From assembly GCA_023433655.1 (NCBI GenBank), contig JAEYUE010000118.1, forward strand, positions 1 through 6,939: a stretch of DNA of 6,939 nt, read 5' to 3'. Position 1 is the first letter of the stretch. Every line of letters starts with the position of its first letter. A program made the position numbers and the translations under genes. Positions 1 to 5,230 of the stretch are shown piece after piece. Source of the DNA: Pseudomonadota bacterium. GTDB taxonomy: Bacteria; Pseudomonadota; Alphaproteobacteria; Caulobacterales; Caulobacteraceae. The notes beneath the pieces are model-generated. The model was given only the letters and a program-made list of their open reading frames with translations. It did not search any database and was not told the DNA's origin.

Positions 1-1
1 G

Positions 2-724
2 GTCACCCCCGCCGACGCCGCCGCGCCGGCCGGCTTCGCGGACAAGACCCCCTTCGCCGACATCCGCCTGACCCTGCCCGAGGGGATCAAGGCCCACCCG
101 GACCTGCACGCCCGCCTCTACGCCGAGGAGGTTCGCAAGCTGCGCCAGTTCGCCGAAGGGGCCCAGGCCGATCTGACCGAGGCCGGCGCCGCCACCGACC
201 GGCCGAAGTACGAGAACTCCGTCGCCGTCACCGTCGCCGCCGAGACAGCCAAGCTGTTCAGCCTCAAGCGCGTCGCCCTCGACTACTCGGGCGGCGCCCA
301 CCCCAACACCCTGTCCAGCGGCGTCCTCTGGGACAAGGCGTTGAAGCGGCAGATCGGCCTGTCGGACCTGTTCCGCGGCGGGGCGGACCTGTCGGCCGTC
401 GACCGCGCCCTGTGCTCGGCCCTCAACGCCGCCAAGCGCGAGCGCGTGCCGGATGGAACCTCCATCACCTTCGACAGCAAGCCCTTCGCCTGTCCCCGCG
501 CCGCCTCGACCGCCTTCGTCCTGACCCCCGGCGACCAGCCCGGCAAGGCCGCCGGCCTGACCTTCCTGATCGGCCCCTACCAGGCCGGGCCCTACGTCGA
601 GGGCGGCTACGAGATCGAGGTGCCGGCCACCGTCTTCCGTTCGCTTCTGGCCACCGCCTACGCCGGCGAGTTCGGCGGCAAGGCCGTCAAGGCCGCCCCG
701 GCTGCGGCAAGCGACGGAGCCTGA
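2..724 (+). CDS. DUF4163/DUF3298 (RsiV-like) exported protein, 5' end missing
   Basis: The reading frame is open from base 2 and ends at TGA 722-724, giving about 240 visible residues; the start and any signal peptide lie left of the window. A Ser-Gly-Gly-Ala-His-Pro-Asn motif at 287-307 is the hallmark of the DUF4163 domain. The following half, with Gly-Pro-Tyr-Gln-Ala-Gly-Pro-Tyr and Gly-Tyr-Glu-Ile-Glu-Val-Pro, matches the end of a DUF3298 domain. In known proteins this pair occurs in extracytoplasmic proteins such as RsiV and PdaC-type proteins, where related modules bind lysozyme or accompany peptidoglycan deacetylase. No catalytic residues are visible here, so the role is unknown, probably a periplasmic or lipid-anchored protein. 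The last residues are an Ala/Lys-rich tail with no domain. Two cysteines (in CSALN and FACPR) could form a disulfide. The gene is followed at once by a terminator, so it is the last gene of its transcript. Confidence 0.85.
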   Translation, partial: VTPADAAAPAGFADKTPFADIRLTLPEGIKAHPDLHARLYAEEVRKLRQFAEGAQADLTEAGAATDRPKYENSVAVTVAAETAKLFSLKRVALDYSGGAHPNTLSSGVLWDKALKRQIGLSDLFRGGADLSAVDRALCSALNAAKRERVPDGTSITFDSKPFACPRAASTAFVLTPGDQPGKAAGLTFLIGPYQAGPYVEGGYEIEVPATVFRSLLATAYAGEFGGKAVKAAPAAASDGA

Positions 725-755
725 GGCCGGCTGCGTGTGGGCAGGCTCCTTTTCT
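716..755 (+). terminator. Rho-independent terminator overlapping the stop codon
   Basis: Bases 716-723 (GGAGCCTG) and 742-749 (CAGGCTCC) are perfect 8-base inverted repeats, followed directly by TTTTCT. The loop is 18 bases and GC-rich, so it may fold further. The TGA stop of the upstream gene (722-724) spans the end of the left arm and the first loop base, so a terminating ribosome would cover half of the stem. It should end the DUF3298 transcript and separate it from the gene at 835. Confidence 0.75.
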
Positions 756-834
756 AACTTCCGCGTGTGTGGCAAAGTCACGGAACGCCGTCATTCGGCA
801 GCGATCTCGACGGCGCGCAACCGTGAGGTTCGAC

Positions 835-1350
835 ATGAAGCGCCTTGCCTTTCCCCTCGTCGCCGCCGCCCTGTTGGCGGCGCCCGCCGCCGCCCAGCTT
901 CCCCCGACGCCCGGCCAAGGCTCCGGCTACAGCACCCGGGACATTCTGGGGGCCCCGCACGAAGCGGGCATCATAGCGACCACCCCCAGCCGCATCGGGA
1001 GTTCGCGGCGAGAGATGAACAGGGGCCGGCGCGTTGACTTCGAGCGGCGCATGTCGTCGCGTCAGGCGCGGTTGCACGCCCGCGACCTCATCCAGCGCGC
1101 CGACATCCAGTGCGAGGTGGGTGAAGCCATGCTGGTCGCCGTCACCGAACAGAACATCCCCGTCATCGAGGTGGATTGCGCGGACAGCGGCGGCCTGGTG
1201 ATCGCCGACACCCTGCCGATCCAGGCCACCGACTGCCTCGACTGGGGGCTCCGCGAAGGCGCCGAAAACGACGTCACCTTCCTGACCTGTCAACTGCCCG
1301 GCAATGTCGCGACCGTCGCCGCCGCGGCGGCTCAGTCCCCCAGGAACTGA
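835..1350 (+). CDS. Small secreted four-cysteine protein, unknown function
   Basis: A 171-residue protein starting with a clear Sec signal peptide: Lys-Arg at residues 2-3, a hydrophobic core, and Ala-Ala-Ala before Gln21, so cleavage is expected after residue 20. ATG at 835 is chosen because the signal peptide begins there and a GTGAGG ribosome binding site lies about 7 bases upstream; the frame is open further 5' but that stretch is arginine-rich and non-signal-like. The mature part has a Pro/Gly-rich, probably unfolded N-terminus, a basic helical stretch (about 57-90), then a compact region with Cys93, Cys115, Cys134 and Cys152, enough for two disulfides in the periplasm. The Asp-Ile-Gln-Cys ... 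Ile-Glu-Val-Asp-Cys pattern resembles uncharacterised periplasmic proteins of Caulobacterales as I recall them; I cannot name a family. Its 3' end overlaps the convergent hydrolase gene by 19 bases. Confidence 0.8.
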   Translation: MKRLAFPLVAAALLAAPAAAQLPPTPGQGSGYSTRDILGAPHEAGIIATTPSRIGSSRREMNRGRRVDFERRMSSRQARLHARDLIQRADIQCEVGEAMLVAVTEQNIPVIEVDCADSGGLVIADTLPIQATDCLDWGLREGAENDVTFLTCQLPGNVATVAAAAAQSPRN

Positions 1351-2270
1351 TCGACGAGTTCGGCGAACCGTCCGGGCTGGTCGGCCATGATGAAGTGCCG
1401 GCTGCCGTCGACCCGGACCAGCTGGACGCCCGGCAGGCCCGCATATTCTCTCGCCCACAGTCCGTCGGCCATGGCCGCCGGCGCGCCGCCGTCGGCGTCT
1501 GCGGCGTAGATCGCCCACACCGGGGTGGTCATGGCGGCGAGACCGGGTCGGGCGTCGGTGGTCATGACCTCGCGGATCGCCGCCGCCATCGCGCGCCGGT
1601 CGCCGGCCATCGACCACTCGACCATGGCTGAACGGGTGGCCGGGTCGCGGCTCATGCCGGTCGCGGTGTGCGCCTGCTGGGCCCGGAACGTCGCCTCGTC
1701 CGCCCCCAGGATCGCCGCCGCCGCCTGGTCGGCGAAGGGCCGCGCCGTCTCCGGCGTCGCCTGAGGCCCGAACATGGCGCTGAAGAACGGCAGGCTGTCG
1801 ACGCTCATCACCCGCCCGACCAGCTCCGGATGGCGCTGCGCCAGCATCAGCCCGGTCAACCCGCCCATAGAGTGGCCGATCAGCGCCGGGCGGTCCAGCC
1901 CGGCCTCGCGCACATAGCGGGCCAGTTCGCCGATCATCGGCTCGAGGAAGGGCCCGTCGCCGTGCGGCCACGGCTCGCCGGCGAAGCCCGCCAGCTGGAC
2001 CAGATGCACCCGACGGGTCGCCTTCAGCCGCTCGGCCTCGGCCCGCCAGACCTCCCGCGACGAGGCGAAGCCGGGAATCAGGATGACATCTGGGCCGGCG
2101 CCGACCACCTCGACTGACAGGCGGTCGGAGGCGAAGACGGGGGCGGCCTGGGGTGGGACAGGCTCGGCCCGGACGGCGAAGGCGACGGCGCCGGCCCCGA
2201 GCGCGACGGCCGAGGCGAGGGCGAAGGCGCGCAGCATCCGGCCGCCGCCATGGCGGGACATGAACATCAT
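1332..2270 (-). CDS. Exported alpha/beta-fold hydrolase
   Basis: A 312-residue alpha/beta hydrolase. The nucleophile elbow Gly-His-Ser-Met-Gly-Gly places Ser134 as nucleophile. The strand before it ends in Ile-Pro-Gly-Phe-Ala (65-69), the usual oxyanion-hole loop. The catalytic acid is probably Asp258 or Asp260 (after Val-Trp-Ala-Ile-Tyr), and His292 in Gly-Ser-Arg-His-Phe completes the triad. A lid region lies around 155-240. Residues 11-35 form a basic then hydrophobic segment ending Val-Arg-Ala, so it is probably a signal peptide and the enzyme periplasmic; an N-terminal anchor is possible. Substrate cannot be read from sequence: esterase, lipase-like or lactonase activities are all possible. 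AAGGA lies about 9 bases before the tandem ATG ATG at 2270; Met4 and Met12 are alternative starts. It begins 31 bases after the XRE gene, so co-transcription with that gene is likely. Its 3' end overlaps the convergent secreted-protein gene. Confidence 0.9.
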   Translation of the reverse strand: MMFMSRHGGGRMLRAFALASAVALGAGAVAFAVRAEPVPPQAAPVFASDRLSVEVVGAGPDVILIPGFASSREVWRAEAERLKATRRVHLVQLAGFAGEPWPHGDGPFLEPMIGELARYVREAGLDRPALIGHSMGGLTGLMLAQRHPELVGRVMSVDSLPFFSAMFGPQATPETARPFADQAAAAILGADEATFRAQQAHTATGMSRDPATRSAMVEWSMAGDRRAMAAAIREVMTTDARPGLAAMTTPVWAIYAADADGGAPAAMADGLWAREYAGLPGVQLVRVDGSRHFIMADQPGRFAELVDQFLGD

Positions 2271-2301
2271 GGTCGTTTTCCTTGGGTTGGGCCCCCGCCG
2301 G

Positions 2302-2499
2302 TCAGGCGTGGGGATTTTCGAAGATGTCTTCCACCGGCCGCGCGAACAGCACGGCGATGCGATAGGCGAGGTCCAGCGACGGGTCGTGCTTCTCGGTCTC
2401 CAGGGCGTTGACCGCCTGGCGCGAGACCCCCAAGGCCTGGCCCAGCTGTTCCTGGGTCCAGCCGCGCTCGACGCGGAGCAGCTTGAGGCGGTTTTTCAT
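2302..2499 (-). CDS. Short XRE/Cro-type transcriptional regulator (YozG-like)
   Basis: A 65-residue protein that is almost entirely a helix-turn-helix domain. Residues 14-34 (Trp-Thr-Gln-Glu-Gln-Leu-Gly ... Val-Ser-Arg-Gln-Ala-Val-Asn) are the HTH, followed by Glu-Lys-His-Asp-Pro-Ser-Leu and a C-terminal Pro-Val-Glu-Asp-Ile-Phe typical of the very short XRE subgroup that sits beside small membrane proteins. There is no ligand-binding or dimerisation domain beyond the fold. Its ATG (2499-2497) overlaps the TGA of the membrane-protein gene as ATGA, so it is probably translated by reinitiation. The likely target is the palindrome at 2920-2939 in its own operon promoter, making it an autoregulator; that is inference from position. 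In this subgroup the partner membrane protein is often thought to control the regulator, but no mechanism is shown here. Confidence 0.92.
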   Translation of the reverse strand: MKNRLKLLRVERGWTQEQLGQALGVSRQAVNALETEKHDPSLDLAYRIAVLFARPVEDIFENPHA

Positions 2500-2900
2500 C
2501 GGCTGCTCCGCACGAACGGCGCGACCAGGCCGAAGCAGGCCCAGAACAGCGGATAGATGATCCAGGCCGGCAGGTGATAGGCGCCGGCGTAGCTTTCGCC
2601 GAAGCCCCAGACGCTGGCGACGGCCATGGCCAGGCCGGCGGCGAGGATGAACTGGCGGGCGATGACGGCGCGGATGAACTCGTCGGACTCGTTCATCAGC
2701 GACAGCGTCGCCCAGATCTGCCCGATCACCGGCGCGGCCACCGCCAGGGCGAGGCCCCAGGCGGCCGGCTTGCCGTAGATCTCGTCGAAGGCCCCGAAGA
2801 TCGCCGCCACGTTGATGGCGACGTAGGGGGCCATGAAGGCGAGGGTCCGGACGACGTAGCGTCGGCCGGCCGGCGTCCCGTTCTTTCCGAGGGCGTGCAT
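2496..2900 (-). CDS. Four-helix membrane protein paired with XRE regulator
   Basis: A 134-residue integral membrane protein of a family I cannot name. Four hydrophobic segments lie near residues 16-36, 46-68, 82-102 and 111-131, with basic residues at both ends (Arg13-Arg14; Arg131, Arg134). The loop between helices 2 and 3 carries Asn-Glu-Ser-Asp-Glu-Phe-Ile-Arg, reminiscent of an acidic Asp-Glu-x-x-Arg loop in other small membrane proteins encoded next to YozG-like regulators. It is the first gene of the leftward unit and overlaps the XRE gene by four bases. The start is supported by AGGAGA at 2913-2908, seven bases before ATG. With no enzymatic motif, a sensory or regulator-binding role is a guess drawn only from gene context. 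Confidence 0.85.
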   Translation of the reverse strand: MHALGKNGTPAGRRYVVRTLAFMAPYVAINVAAIFGAFDEIYGKPAAWGLALAVAAPVIGQIWATLSLMNESDEFIRAVIARQFILAAGLAMAVASVWGFGESYAGAYHLPAWIIYPLFWACFGLVAPFVRSSR

Positions 2901-2919
2901 GACAAGTTCTCCTGACCTG

Positions 2920-2939
2920 ATGTAAGGCGTACCTTACAT
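2920..2939. promoter_or_regulatory. Palindromic operator (8-4-8), probable XRE binding site
   Basis: Perfect inverted repeat with arms ATGTAAGG (2920-2927) and CCTTACAT (2932-2939) around a CGTA spacer. It lies 19 bases before the start of the membrane-protein gene and covers the proposed -10 box of its promoter. A dyad of this size suits a dimer of a small XRE repressor. Assignment to the XRE protein of the same operon is inference. Confidence 0.7.
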
Positions 2940-2958
2940 TCCCATCATGTCATGTCAA
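2931..2958 (-). promoter_or_regulatory. Promoter of the membrane protein-XRE-hydrolase operon
   Basis: Read on the minus strand, a perfect TTGACA -35 box (plus positions 2953-2958) is followed after 16 bases by TAAGGT (2931-2936) as a weak -10. The -10 is inside the palindrome at 2920-2939, so a bound repressor would block RNA polymerase. The transcript would start about 20-25 bases before the ATG, leaving room for the AGGAGA ribosome binding site. Confidence 0.5.
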
Positions 2959-2968
2959 CCTGACTTTC

Positions 2969-2977
2969 TGTTATGAA
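2969..2977 (+). promoter_or_regulatory. Candidate extended -10 promoter for the desaturase gene
   Basis: TG at 2969-2970, one base, then TATGAA at 2972-2977 forms an extended -10 element without a good -35 box. A transcript from here would start near 2984 and carry a leader of about 40 bases containing the GC-rich hairpin at 2998-3012. It competes with the leaderless alternative described for 3013-3018. Confidence 0.3.
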
Positions 2978-2997
2978 TGCCTGACACGCTTCCGCGG

Positions 2998-3012
2998 CGC
3001 CCGCTGCGGGCG
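2998..3012 (+). other. GC-rich hairpin just upstream of the desaturase start
   Basis: CGCCCG (2998-3003), a CTG loop, then CGGGCG (3007-3012) form a perfect 6-base stem, 12 bases before ATG. There is no T-tract, so it is not a standard terminator for rightward transcription. If the mRNA starts upstream, it could limit ribosome access, and there is no recognisable Shine-Dalgarno sequence here. Confidence 0.4.
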
Positions 3013-3018
3013 TAATCT
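3013..3018 (+). promoter_or_regulatory. Candidate -10 of a leaderless desaturase transcript
   Basis: TAATCT lies six bases before ATG 3025. This spacing would place the transcription start at or next to the A of ATG. A poor TTCCGC sits 17 bases upstream as -35. Lack of a Shine-Dalgarno sequence favours this reading, but it is weak on sequence alone. Confidence 0.25.
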
Positions 3019-3024
3019 GGTTTC

Positions 3025-3981
3025 ATGCCCGCCGCGCCCCGCGTCAGACCCGGCGACCTGTTCCCGCCCGAGGCCTGGGCGCCCTTCCGCCTGCGCTCAT
3101 CCTGGACGGGTCCGCTGCTGGTCGCCCACTGCTGGGCGGTGATCGCGATCGCCATCGCCGCCGGCGTCGCGTGGCCGTGGCTGATCCCGCTCTGCGTGGC
3201 CGTGGTCGGCACGCGCCAGCTGGGCCTCGCCATCCTGATGCACGAGGCCGCCCACGGCGGCCTGTCGCCGAACGCGAAGCTCAACGATTTCCTCGGCCAC
3301 TGGCTGTGCGCCGTGCCGGTCGGGGCCTCGCTGGCGCTCTACCGCCCCTATCATCTCGCCCACCACAAATACGCCCAGCAGCCCGAGGACCCCGACCTCG
3401 TCCTCTCCGCCCCCTTCCCGGTCACCCGCGCCTCATTGCGCCGCAAGATCGTCCGCGACCTGACCGGCCAGACCTTCTTCAGGCAGCGGGTGCTGTTTGC
3501 CGTGAAACCGTTCCGCTCCGCCCGCGACGCGGACCTCGCCGAGGGCGCCGTGGTCACCGGGCGCTCGGTCGCCCCCTTCCTGCTGTTCAACCTCGGCCTG
3601 CTTCTCCTGATGACCCTGGCCGGCGCGTGGTGGGCCTTCTTCGTCCTCTGGCTGCTGCCGATGGCCACCTGGTTCCCGATGGTCACCCGCCTGCGCAACA
3701 TCGCCGAACACGCCTGCGTCGAGGGCTCGGCGACCGACGCCTTCCGCGCGGCCCGCACCACCCACGCCAACTGGTGGGAGCGCGCCTTCATCGCCCCCTA
3801 CTGGGTCAATTTCCACGCCGAGCACCACCTGTTCATGCACGTGCCGTGCTGGAAGCTGCCTGCCCTGCACTGCGCCGTCCGCGCCACCCCGCAGGGTCAG
3901 CGGATGGAGGTGGCCAGCGGCTATCTGGAGGTCCTGAAGACCGCCAGCGCGGCCAGTGGGCCGGCCGGCCGCGCGACCTGA
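3025..3981 (+). CDS. Membrane fatty-acid-desaturase family protein
   Basis: A 318-residue member of the membrane-bound di-iron desaturase family (PF00487). The three histidine boxes are His-Glu-Ala-Ala-His (73-77), His-Leu-Ala-His-His (110-114) and His-Ala-Glu-His-His (264-268). A further conserved-looking Arg-Asn-Ile-Ala-Glu-His (224-229) supplies another possible iron ligand, as in many members. Hydrophobic segments lie near 30-62, 88-106 and 181-212, leaving the histidine boxes on the cytoplasmic face. These enzymes use O2 and an electron donor to desaturate or hydroxylate an acyl chain or related lipid; the substrate and position cannot be told here, and carotenoid or sphingolipid-type substrates are not excluded. 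Length is normal for the bacterial family. ATG 3025 is the first start after an in-frame TAA at 3013-3015. There is no Shine-Dalgarno sequence. The HAD gene follows after 55 bases. Confidence 0.9.
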   Translation: MPAAPRVRPGDLFPPEAWAPFRLRSSWTGPLLVAHCWAVIAIAIAAGVAWPWLIPLCVAVVGTRQLGLAILMHEAAHGGLSPNAKLNDFLGHWLCAVPVGASLALYRPYHLAHHKYAQQPEDPDLVLSAPFPVTRASLRRKIVRDLTGQTFFRQRVLFAVKPFRSARDADLAEGAVVTGRSVAPFLLFNLGLLLLMTLAGAWWAFFVLWLLPMATWFPMVTRLRNIAEHACVEGSATDAFRAARTTHANWWERAFIAPYWVNFHAEHHLFMHVPCWKLPALHCAVRATPQGQRMEVASGYLEVLKTASAASGPAGRAT

Positions 3982-4036
3982 CAGGAACCCGCCGGGGGGG
4001 CCGAGGTTGATTGACCGGCAGCGAAGGGAGTCCCGC

Positions 4037-4543
4037 ATGGCCCGCGAACCGCGTCCGGAACCGCGCATCTATCTCGACTGCGATGGCGTCCTGGCCGACT
4101 TCGAGAAGGGCGCCGAGGCGGTGCTCGGCCTGCCGTCCCGCGCCTTCGAGGCGCGCTTCGGTCTCCGGGCCTTCTGGGCCCGCCTCGCCTCGACTCCCGA
4201 CTTCTTCGAGACCCTGGACCTGCTGCCCGACGCGATGGAGCTGTACGAGGCCGTGCGCGATCGCGACCCCGTCATCCTCACCGGCCTGCCCCGCGGGGCC
4301 TGGGCCGAGCCGCAGAAGCGGCGCTGGGCCGCGCGCCACTTCCCCGGCGTCGAGGTCATCACCACCACCTCGGCCCTCAAGCGCGAACACTGCCATCCCG
4401 GCGACGTGCTCGTCGACGACACCGTCAAATTCCGCCACCTGTGGGAGAAGGAGGGCGGCGTCTTCATCCCGCACCGGTCCGCCGCCCGCTCCATCGCCGA
4501 GCTCCGCCGACTGGGTTTTCTCGATGCGGCGACGGCGGCCTGA
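4037..4543 (+). CDS. HAD-superfamily phosphatase, 5'(3')-deoxyribonucleotidase (NT5C)-like
   Basis: A 168-residue HAD hydrolase with all four motifs. Motif I is Asp14-Cys-Asp16-Gly-Val-Leu-Ala-Asp, where Asp14 is the nucleophile and Asp16 the acid/base. Motif II is Thr82 in Val-Ile-Leu-Thr-Gly. Motif III is probably Lys94 in Glu-Pro-Gln-Lys-Arg-Arg-Trp. Motif IV is Asp127-Asp128 in Val-Leu-Val-Asp-Asp. The short cap between motifs I and II, with Phe-Trp and Pro-Asp-Phe-Phe-Glu-Thr-Leu, and the overall length fit the NT5C nucleotidase type, which removes phosphate from (deoxy)nucleoside monophosphates. The exact substrate is uncertain. ATG 4037 is chosen because GAAGGGAG (4023-4030) lies six bases upstream and motif I then falls at the usual distance; an upstream in-frame ATG at 3956 lies inside the desaturase gene and is rejected. 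It is probably co-transcribed with the desaturase and methyltransferase genes. Confidence 0.85.
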   Translation: MAREPRPEPRIYLDCDGVLADFEKGAEAVLGLPSRAFEARFGLRAFWARLASTPDFFETLDLLPDAMELYEAVRDRDPVILTGLPRGAWAEPQKRRWAARHFPGVEVITTTSALKREHCHPGDVLVDDTVKFRHLWEKEGGVFIPHRSAARSIAELRRLGFLDAATAA

Positions 4544-4547
4544 GCTC

Positions 4548-4573
4548 TGGCGCCCGGGGCGCGCCCGGCGCTA
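4548..4573 (+). other. Strong GC hairpin between HAD and methyltransferase genes
   Basis: TGGCGCC (4548-4554) pairs with GGCGCTA (4567-4573), one G:T pair included, and an inner GGG:CCC stem closes a CGCG tetraloop. It fills most of the 39-base gap and ends on the first base of the AAGGG ribosome binding site of the methyltransferase gene. No T-tract follows, so termination is unlikely; mRNA processing, stability or translational damping are possible. Confidence 0.4.
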
Positions 4574-4582
4574 AGGGCGGCC

Positions 4583-5230
4583 ATGCCGATCGCCGACCCC
4601 GCCGCCTTCATCCTCGCCAACACCCGGCTGCAGGCCGTGCCGCACGCGCCGGAGATTTCGCTTCATCTGGCCGACGAGGTGACGCCGATCTGGCGGCTGA
4701 CCGAGGAGGAGCTGGGCGAGCTCGGCCTGCCGCCGCCGTTCTGGGCCTTCGCCTGGGCCGGCGGCCAGGCTCTGGCGCGCTACCTGCTGGATCATCCGCA
4801 CGAGGTCGCCGGCAAGCGGGTGCTCGATTTCGCCGCCGGTTCCGGTCTGGTCGGCATCGCGGCCATGAAGGCCGGCGCGGCGTCGGTGCTGTGCGCCGAC
4901 ATCGACCCCTTCTGCGCCGCCGCCGTGGCGGCCAACGCCGCCGCCAACGGCGTAGCGGTCGACTTCACCGCCGACGACCTGCTCGACGCCCCGCCGCCGC
5001 AGGTCGACGTCATCTGCGCCGGCGACGTCTGCTACGAGCGGCCGATGACCGACCGGGTGCTGGCGTGGCTGGCCCAGGCCGTGGCGAAGGGCGCCCGGGT
5101 GCTGATCGGCGATCCCGGGCGCACCTATTTCCCGCGCGAGGGCCTGACCTTCCTCGCCGAATACCGCGTGCCGACGACCCGCGAGCTGGAGGACCAGGAG
5201 GTCAAGCGGTCCTCGGTCTGGGCGCTCTAG
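4583..5230 (+). CDS. Class I SAM methyltransferase, ETF-beta lysine methyltransferase-like
   Basis: A 215-residue seven-beta-strand methyltransferase. Motif I is Val-Leu-Asp-Phe-Ala-Ala-Gly-Ser-Gly-Leu-Val-Gly-Ile (80-92) for S-adenosylmethionine binding. Asp106 in Cys-Ala-Asp-Ile-Asp ends strand 2. Gly-Asp-Val-Cys-Tyr (147-151) is the Asp-x-x-Tyr post-II motif of the METTL16-type family of protein lysine methyltransferases. The N-terminus (Pro-Glu-Ile-x-Leu-His-Leu-Ala-Asp-Glu-Val-Thr-Pro-Ile-Trp, 23-37) and the Ser-Ser-Val-Trp C-terminus recall METTL20/ETFBKMT, which methylates lysines of electron-transfer flavoprotein beta and has alphaproteobacterial homologues. The target would be ETF-beta in the cytoplasm, limiting electron transfer from dehydrogenases; this is family inference. 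PrmA-like ribosomal methyltransferase is the main alternative. AAGGG lies five bases before ATG. Its TAG shares CTAG with the stop of the convergent small gene. Confidence 0.82.
   Translation: MPIADPAAFILANTRLQAVPHAPEISLHLADEVTPIWRLTEEELGELGLPPPFWAFAWAGGQALARYLLDHPHEVAGKRVLDFAAGSGLVGIAAMKAGAASVLCADIDPFCAAAVAANAAANGVAVDFTADDLLDAPPPQVDVICAGDVCYERPMTDRVLAWLAQAVAKGARVLIGDPGRTYFPREGLTFLAEYRVPTTRELEDQEVKRSSVWAL

Noticed and set aside
788..800. Small hairpin (GCCG/CGGC) before the 835 gene
   Set aside because: Four-base stem in GC-rich DNA, no sign of a riboswitch or attenuator.
778..1971. Long leftward open frame of 397 codons
   Set aside because: It is antisense to the secreted protein and out of frame with the hydrolase. 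The translation is Arg/Gly/Ala low-complexity, as expected for shadow frames in GC-rich DNA, and the hydrolase motifs are in the other frame.
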